From JBGQDM01 sp041495845 (GTDB lineage: Bacteria; Acidobacteriota; Terriglobia; Terriglobales; Acidobacteriaceae): a DNA stretch of 5,483 nucleotides. Below are positions 1 to 5,070 of this stretch, piece by piece (the first letter of the stretch is position 1; every line of letters begins with the position of its first letter). Both the position numbers and the translations under genes were made by a program. The DNA lies in the NCBI GenBank assembly GCA_041495845.1, contig JBGQDM010000154.1, positions 1 through 5,483 of the forward strand, written 5' to 3'. The notes below the pieces were generated by a model. It did not search any database. It saw only the letters and a program-made list of their open reading frames with translations, and was not told where the DNA came from.

Positions 1-1
1 A

Positions 2-670
2 ACTCGCGAAGATTTGCGGCTGCGCCTGTGGCCGGCAGATACCTTCGTTGATTTTGATCACAGCCTGAACACCGCCATCAACAAACTCCGCGATGCGCTG
101 GGTGATGCCGCTGCGAATCCGCGTTTCATCGAAACTCTGGCCCGGCGCGGCTACCGCTTCATCGCGCCCGTACAGATGGAAACGCGGGAGACACCCACGC
201 CCTCGGCCCCTTCGCCACTGCCGCCGGAAAACGCGCCCGAACTCCCACCGGTCCACCGCGGCCTGACGCGCACCTTGTTTGTTCTGCTCCAGATCATGTA
301 TCTGTCGTTCTACGTTTCCGCATTAATGCATCTGGATGAAGTGCGGCTGATCGCCAGCGCCTGGTCAACCCCTCAGACCGCGATGATGATTGTCATTGGG
401 GTCATGCTGACCGCATGCGCCGGCATCCCGCTGCGGTTCTACTTGCTGACCGCGGCTGGATTCGACTATCCGCAACTGGGTAAGAAGTTTGCCCGGCTCT
501 ATCCCGCGGTCTTTGTTCTGGACTTGCTCTGGGGCCTGTCGCCATTTCTCCTCCGGCACCGGATCGGTTCGGGAGCGGCCCTGGCGGCCGTGGCGGCTCT
601 CCTCTATGTACCGTTTGCGGAACGCACCCTGGTGCGCATGACGTACCGCGATTCCGGCCCGCGCGGCTGA
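2..670 (+). CDS. Winged-helix DNA-binding protein with multi-pass membrane C-terminus (5' partial)
   Basis: The gene enters from the left edge, so its N-terminus is missing; 222 residues are visible. Visible residues 1-57 are the second half of an OmpR/CadC-type winged helix (Trans_reg_C). They include the recognition-helix region (FDHSLNTAINKLRDALGD) and the wing (FIETLARRGYRFIAPV). A Pro-rich linker (about 60-84) follows, then four likely membrane helices at about 90-110, 125-149, 166-185 and 190-207, and a short polar tail. The architecture suggests a membrane-anchored transcription regulator of the CadC/ToxR kind, with the DNA-binding domain in the cytoplasm. Unlike those, it has a small polytopic domain rather than one helix plus a periplasmic sensor. 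The TTG at position 14 is not a credible start, because the domain clearly continues upstream of it. It is convergent with the beta-barrel gene, 22 bp away. The DNA-binding call is firm; signal and targets are unknown. Confidence 0.85.
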   Translation, partial: TREDLRLRLWPADTFVDFDHSLNTAINKLRDALGDAAANPRFIETLARRGYRFIAPVQMETRETPTPSAPSPLPPENAPELPPVHRGLTRTLFVLLQIMYLSFYVSALMHLDEVRLIASAWSTPQTAMMIVIGVMLTACAGIPLRFYLLTAAGFDYPQLGKKFARLYPAVFVLDLLWGLSPFLLRHRIGSGAALAAVAALLYVPFAERTLVRMTYRDSGPRG

Positions 671-692
671 GATTCCCGCAGCGTCCCGTTCC

Positions 693-1178
693 TCAGTGGA
701 ACGCCCAGCCCAGGCGAAACTCGACAATGTGTCCGTCGCTGTTGAGGTGATCACGGAACTCCAGGCGGATGGCTTGGTGCTTGCTATACCAGTAGTGCGC
801 ACCGATGCCGTAGTTGAAATAGTTGACGTGGCCATTGCGGATCGCCACTGTGTATCCGGCGGTGGCAAAGGGCGAGAAGCGGGAACTGCGGCGGGGCTGG
901 TAGTTGACGTCGAAGGAGCCGACCCCAATGCCGTCGCCAAAAGCACGCCACGCCGACAGGCGTCCCAGTTCCGCACCCACGCCAAAGTTGTTCCACAGTG
1001 CGAACTCCGCCCCGGCGCCAAAGTGGATGGATCCGCGAGAGGCGTGCACATCCGTGATGGCGCCCGGCGCAATGAACAAATAACCCTGCCCTCTGGATTC
1101 CTCGACCGTCTGGGCGGGCAACGTCGCCGCCCCTAACAGCACAACCAACATGCATCCCAACAGGCTCTTCATAGGCAC
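693..1178 (-). CDS. Small outer-membrane beta-barrel protein (hypothetical)
   Basis: The protein has 161 residues. A signal peptide covers about residues 1-23: Lys4, a hydrophobic core (LLGCMLVVLLGAATL), then PAQ. The mature part has alternating hydrophobic/aromatic stretches with Gly and Tyr/Trp/Phe, such as SIHFGAGAEFALW, FSPFATAGYTVAI, FNYGIGAHYWYS and HIVEFRLGWAFH. This is the pattern of a short 8-stranded barrel (OmpA-like/OMP_b-brl), ending in an aromatic-rich last strand. It likely sits in the outer membrane; no substrate or specific role can be assigned. Two starts compete. The GTG used here lies 6 nt after AGGAG; the ATG two codons later (position 1172) lies 12 nt after it and gives a more classical MKSLL signal start. 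It lies 51 bp downstream of the TonB-like gene on the same strand, so co-transcription is likely. Confidence 0.8.
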   Translation of the reverse strand: MPMKSLLGCMLVVLLGAATLPAQTVEESRGQGYLFIAPGAITDVHASRGSIHFGAGAEFALWNNFGVGAELGRLSAWRAFGDGIGVGSFDVNYQPRRSSRFSPFATAGYTVAIRNGHVNYFNYGIGAHYWYSKHQAIRLEFRDHLNSDGHIVEFRLGWAFH

Positions 1179-1184
1179 CGCGGT

Positions 1185-1189
1185 CTCCT
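1185..1189 (-). promoter_or_regulatory. Shine-Dalgarno of the beta-barrel gene
   Basis: AGGAG on the minus strand, 6 nt before GTG (1178) and 12 nt before ATG (1172). The spacing favours the GTG start. The site directly abuts the last unit of the 14-bp repeat array. Confidence 0.6.
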
Positions 1190-1244
1190 AACGCAAATCA
1201 TTTAGCACAGATTTTCTAACGCAGATCATTTAACGCAAATCCGT
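1189..1244. repeat. Degenerate 14-bp tandem repeat, about four units
   Basis: Plus-strand units are TAACGCAAATCATT (1189-1202), TAGCACAGATTTTC (1203-1216), TAACGCAGATCATT (1217-1230) and TAACGCAAATCCGT (1231-1244). Units 1 and 3 differ at one position, unit 4 matches unit 1 over the first 11 bases, and unit 2 is more diverged (9 of 14 matches to unit 3). In minus-strand (transcript) sense the unit is close to AATGATYTGCGTTA. The array fills the whole gap between the TonB-like stop and the Shine-Dalgarno of the barrel gene. It also encodes the last residues (DLR) and the stop of the TonB-like protein. Period 14 is not a multiple of 3, so this is not a protein repeat. Function is unknown; it could be a slippage-derived spacer or a dispersed intergenic element. 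Confidence 0.75.
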
Positions 1245-2306
1245 GCTCTCCGGGTTGTAATAAAAATGAAATGCTAAACCAAGATACTTCCCCTTGAATT
1301 CGGTGGGCAGCGGGGGAAAGGGGTTGGAATTGGTGATGCCCGCCCAGGCGGCACGATCGAGCGCGACGTCGCCTGAAGTGGCAGCCACATTCATGTTGGC
1401 CACGCGGCCATCGGGAAGAATCAGGAAAATGATGGAGACCTTCCCTTTCTTCATCAGCGGCGGACGCGCCACCTCGGGAATCAGCAAATACCAGTTGGTG
1501 CGCACGTCGTGGAGAACGCGGGCGAGATAAGGACCAAAGTCCACACCCATGGTATCGGTGAGGATGTTGACGTCGGTGGCGGTTCCGGGCTGCCCTTGGG
1601 TCAGGCCCATGTCTCCGGCGTTACCGCCGGAGCCGGGATTAGCCAGAGCGGCACGCGCCGCCTGCTCAATGGCGGAGCCGGCGGTCACGGAGCCGCCAAA
1701 CAATATCTTGGGCGCAACCGGAGGCTGCAACCGCGCCACCTGAGGCTGAGCGTCCTGCGGCAAGCCCTGCGGTTTCGCGGGTGGTTGGTTGGCTGGAGTT
1801 TGCGCCTGCTGCGGTGGCGCGGTGGGCCCAGGATTGCCGGGACGTGAACTGTCCAGAATCTTGCGTAGTTCATTGGGGTCGAGGTCGGGACGGCGGCTGG
1901 CCACGCGGTCTTTGTCCGAGATCACATTCGTGTCTGCCCGCTTGGCAATCTTCTGCGCGTCCGAAGGCAATTCCAGATAGGTCAGGTCACGCTGCCGCAT
2001 CCAGTCATTCGGCGTCACCACGAGCAGGGAGTGGCGCTGCGGAAAGAGACGCACCAGCCACTCCGAATTCACCAACCCAACGATCACAATGAGGTGGACG
2101 ACGACCGAAATCCAGAAAGCTTCCCGCATCCGGGAGCGCGCCAGATCGTCTTCCAACTGCACCAGCAGCGCGGGAGCATCCAGATGAGCAGGGGTGGCGC
2201 GATAGGCGCGGACCCAGTGCCCGGCATCGTAGAGCTCACCGCCCGGCGGCACCGGTTTCGGTGGAGGGGTCACCGGGTCGCTGGGCGGAATGTGCGTACT
2301 GGGCAT
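1230..2306 (-). CDS. TonB-like energy transducer (TonB C-terminal domain protein)
   Basis: The protein has 358 residues from the ATG chosen here. Residues 1-62 are a predicted cytoplasmic tail with a Pro-rich start (PVTPPPKPVPPGG). One membrane helix follows at about 64-86 (FWISVVVHLIVIVGLV). A periplasmic Pro/Gln-rich spacer runs through about 155-200, and a TonB-type C-terminal domain spans about 255-351. That domain shows VDFGPYLARVLHDVRTNW, GKVSIIFLILPDGRV and SNPFPPLPTEF. Family knowledge: TonB proteins pass ExbB/ExbD-derived energy to outer-membrane receptors. No exbBD or receptor gene is visible, so transport or an envelope-structural role are both possible. The cytoplasmic tail is longer than in classical TonB. 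A TTG at 2369 would add 21 residues, but has no convincing ribosome binding site; the ATG site is also weak (AGGG 14 nt upstream). It follows the oxidoreductase by 107 bp and precedes the barrel gene. Confidence 0.8.
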   Translation of the reverse strand: MPSTHIPPSDPVTPPPKPVPPGGELYDAGHWVRAYRATPAHLDAPALLVQLEDDLARSRMREAFWISVVVHLIVIVGLVNSEWLVRLFPQRHSLLVVTPNDWMRQRDLTYLELPSDAQKIAKRADTNVISDKDRVASRRPDLDPNELRKILDSSRPGNPGPTAPPQQAQTPANQPPAKPQGLPQDAQPQVARLQPPVAPKILFGGSVTAGSAIEQAARAALANPGSGGNAGDMGLTQGQPGTATDVNILTDTMGVDFGPYLARVLHDVRTNWYLLIPEVARPPLMKKGKVSIIFLILPDGRVANMNVAATSGDVALDRAAWAGITNSNPFPPLPTEFKGKYLGLAFHFYYNPESTDLR

Positions 2307-2413
2307 CAGGCCGAGGCAGTCCCTGCTTCCTATTGTCGCATTGACGGCGGGCTTGCGCGTGCCCTCCAAAGGTCGGGGGTGGCGGGCTGCATCCAGTCGG
2401 TCAACCTGGGCCG

Positions 2414-3412
2414 TCAGACCGTCAGTTGGATGCGCCGGGCGTGCTCGCGGATGGCTGTCTGAATTTCCAGGGCCAGCGCTAATGCCCGGCGTCCGTCTTC
2501 CAGCGTCACCACCGGTTCTTGGCGGCTGCGAACGGCTTCGAGGAATGCCAGCAACTCCGCCCGCAGCGGTTCCTCCTGGGTGACCGCGGGCTTGGTGATC
2601 TTGATCATGGAGTCAGCCTGGCCGGGAATCGGGTTGGTACCGAGCGGATCGACGGTAAAGACGAGCAAGTCCTGCCGGCTGTAGTCAATCGAAAGATACT
2701 GGTGCGGCTGGAAGAAGCGCACCTTGCGCACCCGCTCGGTGGAGACGCGACTGGCGGTGAAGTTGGCCACGCCGCCCGACTCGAATTCCAGACGCACGTT
2801 GGCGATATCAGTCTTTCCGGTCAGAATGGGCAGCCCTACCGCGTGCACCTGCTTCACCGGCGAGTTGACGAACGAGCAGACGATGTCCAGATCGTGAATC
2901 ATGAGGTCGAGCACGACATCCACATCGAGCGAGCGCGCGGTGAAGACACTGAGACGGTGCACTTCGAAAAACAGGGGGCGGTTGAGCAGTGGGTAGGTGG
3001 CTTGCACTGCCGGGTTGAAGCGTTCGAGATGGCCGGCTTGGGCGATGCGGCTGTTCTGCCGGGCCAGGCGAATGAGGTGGTTGGCGTCCTCCACCGTGGC
3101 GGCGATCGGCTTCTCCACCAGCACGTCAATGCCGGCTTCCATCAGCGTACCCGCCACGTGGAGATGCTCGGAGGTGGGCACCGCAACGGAGGCGGCTCGA
3201 ATCTCATGCCAGGTGAGAAGCTGTTGCAGGGAACCAAAGGCACGACAACCGTACTCGCGGGCCAGGGCATCCGCACGGGTGGGATCGGCGTCCACCACGG
3301 CGGCCAAGCGGACGGGCAAGCCTTGCGTTTCCAACTCGTGATAAACGCGGGCGTGGTTCCGGCCAAAAGCGCCGGTGCCGACGACGGCGACGGGGATGCG
3401 GTCTGCAGTCAG
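2414..3412 (-). CDS. Gfo/Idh/MocA-family oxidoreductase, possibly a UDP-sugar 3-dehydrogenase of lipid A synthesis
   Basis: The protein has 332 residues if it starts at the CTG at 3412. The N-terminal Rossmann fold shows VAVVGTGAFGRNHA (residues 8-21, GxGxxG) and an acidic VVDADP end of beta-2 that fits NAD(H). EKP, the family signature near the nicotinamide, is at 100-102. GHLERFNP is at 127-134, and DLMIHDLD (169-176, candidate catalytic His173) lies in the C-terminal domain. The GHLERFNP, DVDVVLDLMIHD and DIANVRLEF stretches recall the dehydrogenases encoded between lpxA/lpxI and lpxB in other diderms. Some of these (GnnA) oxidise the 3-OH of UDP-GlcNAc so that GnnB can aminate it, giving amide-linked lipid A acyl chains. 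Nearby lpxI supports this, but no gnnB is in view, so the substrate is an inference. No ATG, GTG or TTG exists in frame between the upstream stop (3455-3457) and Leu27, which lies after the dinucleotide-binding motif. Confidence 0.88.
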   Translation of the reverse strand: MTADRIPVAVVGTGAFGRNHARVYHELETQGLPVRLAAVVDADPTRADALAREYGCRAFGSLQQLLTWHEIRAASVAVPTSEHLHVAGTLMEAGIDVLVEKPIAATVEDANHLIRLARQNSRIAQAGHLERFNPAVQATYPLLNRPLFFEVHRLSVFTARSLDVDVVLDLMIHDLDIVCSFVNSPVKQVHAVGLPILTGKTDIANVRLEFESGGVANFTASRVSTERVRKVRFFQPHQYLSIDYSRQDLLVFTVDPLGTNPIPGQADSMIKITKPAVTQEEPLRAELLAFLEAVRSRQEPVVTLEDGRRALALALEIQTAIREHARRIQLTV

Positions 3413-3419
3413 TCTGTTA

Positions 3420-3424
3420 CTCCC
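3420..3424 (-). promoter_or_regulatory. Shine-Dalgarno for the CTG start of the oxidoreductase
   Basis: GGGAG on the minus strand, 7 nt before CTG (3412-3410). This spacing is what makes CTG the best start for the gene; the next usable codon (TTG at 3334) would delete the nucleotide-binding loop. Confidence 0.6.
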
Positions 3425-3530
3425 GCCAGCGAACCTGAGCGAAAGATGATTCTCTCAAGCCTCGTGGAAATTGTGAAATATGGAAATCGATTCCCCCCGG
3501 ATGCAGCCGGAGCGGCGCTGAATAGCCGAT

Positions 3531-3547
3531 TACACGTGAGTCGTGTA
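3531..3547. promoter_or_regulatory. Inverted repeat upstream of higB, candidate HigA operator
   Basis: TACACG-TGAGT-CGTGTA: perfect 6-bp arms around a 5-nt spacer, 10 bp before the chosen higB start. XRE-type antitoxins such as HigA usually repress their own operon by binding a short palindrome at the promoter, and the position fits. The rest of the 3413-3530 gap between the divergent genes is relatively AT-rich around 3446-3495, but I see no good -35/-10 pair. Confidence 0.4.
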
Positions 3548-3557
3548 TCGTAGGGTG

Positions 3558-4091
3558 GTGATTGTTTCCTTTGGCGACCGGACAACGGAGGACATTTATC
3601 ACGGGCGCGATACGAAGGCAGCACGCAGGATTTCCGGGGCGTTGTGGGAACGGGTGCAGAGAAAGCTGGACCTGCTGCACGCGAGTGCAACGCTTGAGGA
3701 TTTGAAGGTGCCCAGAGCGAACCATTTGGAAAAGCTGGCTGGTGATTTACAGGGCTTCTACAGTATCAGGGTGAACCAGCAGTATCGTTTGATCTTTCGC
3801 TTTCATGCTGGAACCTGCACCGATGTGCAGTGCACGGATTATCACCAGGAGCGCAAATATGCTGCCGAGCAATCGCCTCACCAGCCATCCCGGCCAGATC
3901 CTGGCGAAAGAGTTTCTGGCGCCCCTGCGCCTGACCCAGACCGCACTCGCCGGGGCCTTGGGCATTTCCGTAAATCGCCTGAACGAACTGGTGCGCGGCA
4001 AGCGCGGCATTACGCCACAGACGGCGCTCTTGCTGGCCGAGTATTTTGGCAACTCGGCGGAGTTCTGGATGAATTTGCAGACCGCGTTTGA
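3558..4091 (+). CDS. higB: HigB/RelE-type mRNA interferase toxin with abnormal C-terminal read-through extension
   Basis: Residues 1-96 match the HigB-1/plasmid maintenance toxin family over its whole usual length. They begin MIVSFGDRTTEDIYHG, contain LKVPRANHLEKLAGD, and carry the RNase-fold motif YSIRVNQQYRLIFRF (Arg71, Asn73, Arg77). They end TDYH, where homologues normally stop. Such toxins cut mRNA on the ribosome. Here the frame continues through CAG at 3846 for another 81 codons, giving 177 residues. The extra part is Arg/Pro-rich and is merely higA read in another frame. Changing C3846 to T would make TAG exactly at the family's end point, so a stop loss is the simplest explanation; a sequence error would look the same. 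The GTG at 3558 fits the family N-terminus; GTG at 3543 is an alternative. Neither has a clear ribosome binding site. Whether the product is still toxic is unknown. Confidence 0.8.
   Translation: MIVSFGDRTTEDIYHGRDTKAARRISGALWERVQRKLDLLHASATLEDLKVPRANHLEKLAGDLQGFYSIRVNQQYRLIFRFHAGTCTDVQCTDYHQERKYAAEQSPHQPSRPDPGERVSGAPAPDPDRTRRGLGHFRKSPERTGARQARHYATDGALAGRVFWQLGGVLDEFADRV
3847..3851 (+). promoter_or_regulatory. Shine-Dalgarno of higA
   Basis: AGGAG, 7 nt before the ATG at 3859. It lies inside the higB frame immediately after the TDYH codons, which suits coupled translation of toxin then antitoxin and decides the higA start against the upstream ATG at 3805. Confidence 0.75.
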
Positions 4092-4191
4092 CCTGACGCG
4101 GGCACGGGCGGAAATGGCGCGGAAACCAGCAAGCAGCACCCGCGGACGAACCCACAGGGGCCGCGTGTCGCGGGCAGCCGGAGCGGATTAG
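3859..4191 (+). CDS. higA: HigA-type XRE-family antitoxin
   Basis: The protein has 110 residues. It starts MLPSNRLTSHPGQIL, the standard N-terminus of the HigA/VapI antitoxin family. It has a helix-turn-helix at about 25-48 (LTQTALAGALGISVNRLNEL then VRGKRG) and the conserved EFWMNLQTAFDL at 68-79. It should bind and neutralise HigB and repress the operon. Residues from about 88 on (KPASSTRGRTHRGR...) are a basic, low-complexity tail, slightly longer than usual. Excellent Shine-Dalgarno spacing supports the start. Because the higB frame does not stop, 233 bp of higA are also read in the toxin frame. It converges on lpxI with a 36-bp gap in which I see no terminator hairpin. Confidence 0.88.
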   Translation: MLPSNRLTSHPGQILAKEFLAPLRLTQTALAGALGISVNRLNELVRGKRGITPQTALLLAEYFGNSAEFWMNLQTAFDLTRARAEMARKPASSTRGRTHRGRVSRAAGAD

Positions 4192-4227
4192 CCACATGGG
4201 ACGCTGACCGTTGGAACCGCCCGCCCA

Positions 4228-5070
4228 CTACATCTGAGGATCAGCCGTAATAGCGACGCCGGCTTCGTCGGCGGCGCGCACAATCGCTTCCCCCTCGAGC
4301 AGCAGGCATTTCCCAGCATCCACAGCCAGACAGGTAGCGCCCGCTCGCCGCATGGTTTCGATGGTCGTCAGGCCCACCACGGGCACGTCGAAGCGCATGT
4401 CCTGGTTCGGCTTCGCCACCTTGACCACGGTCAAGCTGCGGCGCAGCGTGGAGGGACCGCCGCTGAGCGAAGCCATGATTTGCCCGGCGCGTTCAATGGT
4501 GACGTCGGTCCCTTCCATCGCTTCGACTGAGACACACGCTGCCTCAGCGATGACCACCGTCTGCCCAATGTCGTACTGCGCGAGCTGTCGCGCGGCCGCC
4601 CGCCCATAAGCAACATCTTTTCTTTCCGCTTCCGTGGGTGCGCGCTTGGTCAGCACCCCGGGTTTGGCCAGCAACGGCTCAAGTAGCGCAGTCGAAGCTT
4701 CCAGATGGATGCCCTCATCTTCGAGCACCTTCGCGACCGCACCGATGAGCGAATCTGTGTTGCGCGCTCCTAGCGACAACAAGAGCTTGGCCAGCCGCCA
4801 ATCCGGTTTGATGGCGGAAAAAATCTGTTTGTGCCTGACCTGTCCGGCCATCACGGCGCGCGTGACCCCAGCTTTCTGGAACGTCTCGATGAGACGGGAA
4901 AGCTCACCCAGCGAGAGCCAGTGGACCGCCGCCGCTCCGTGCTTCTCGATTTCCGCGGAAGCCTCTTCCTTGATGGCCGCCACCACCACCTCGTAACCCT
5001 GGGCGCGCGCGGCCTCAAGCACAAGAAAGGGGAAGCGTCCGTTGCCCGCAATCAGGCCGAGCTTCTTCAT
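4228..5070 (-). CDS. lpxI: UDP-2,3-diacylglucosamine diphosphatase LpxI
   Basis: The protein has 280 residues, the full family length (DUF1009/LpxI). LpxI hydrolyses UDP-2,3-diacylglucosamine to lipid X and UMP in lipid A synthesis, at the cytoplasmic face of the inner membrane. It replaces LpxH in many diderms. The N-terminus MKKLGLIAGNGRFPFLVLEA is diagnostic. Further family features are VMAGQVRHKQIF (73-84), ARNTDSLIGAVAKVLEDEGI (102-121), EGTDVTIERAG (186-196) and KPNQDMRFDVPVVGL (220-234). Asp228 in this last motif probably corresponds to the essential Asp225 of the Caulobacter enzyme. The start is the ATG at 5070; the longer frame to 5157 only adds decarboxylase sequence read in another frame. 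AGGAG lies 11 nt upstream at 5082-5086. The ATG overlaps the decarboxylase stop as ATGA, implying translational coupling and one transcript. Confidence 0.95.
   Translation of the reverse strand: MKKLGLIAGNGRFPFLVLEAARAQGYEVVVAAIKEEASAEIEKHGAAAVHWLSLGELSRLIETFQKAGVTRAVMAGQVRHKQIFSAIKPDWRLAKLLLSLGARNTDSLIGAVAKVLEDEGIHLEASTALLEPLLAKPGVLTKRAPTEAERKDVAYGRAAARQLAQYDIGQTVVIAEAACVSVEAMEGTDVTIERAGQIMASLSGGPSTLRRSLTVVKVAKPNQDMRFDVPVVGLTTIETMRRAGATCLAVDAGKCLLLEGEAIVRAADEAGVAITADPQM

Noticed and set aside
671..692. Terminator between the convergent regulator and barrel genes
   Set aside because: Only 22 bp, with no stem-loop or T-run.
2307..2369. TTG start adding 21 residues to the TonB-like protein
   Set aside because: No convincing ribosome binding site precedes it, and the added residues (EGTRKPAVNATIGSRDCLG) look like translated intergenic sequence. 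Not fully excluded, as the ATG also has a weak site.
2519..3553. Long plus-strand open frame opposite the oxidoreductase
   Set aside because: It mirrors a gene with clear family motifs; the translation is His/Gly/Arg-rich without recognisable domains, typical of antisense frames in GC-rich DNA.
3409..3725. Minus-strand open frames covering the higB promoter region
   Set aside because: They overlap the well-supported higB toxin and the oxidoreductase start, have no family features, and lack ribosome binding sites.
3805..3858. Upstream ATG start for higA
   Set aside because: It would begin inside the toxin domain with unrelated residues; the ATG at 3859 has AGGAG at 7 nt and the family N-terminus.
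3458..4227. Insertion sequence or transposon carrying higBA
   Set aside because: No transposase, no terminal inverted repeats and no flanking direct repeat could be found by eye; insertion is inferred only from gene orientation.
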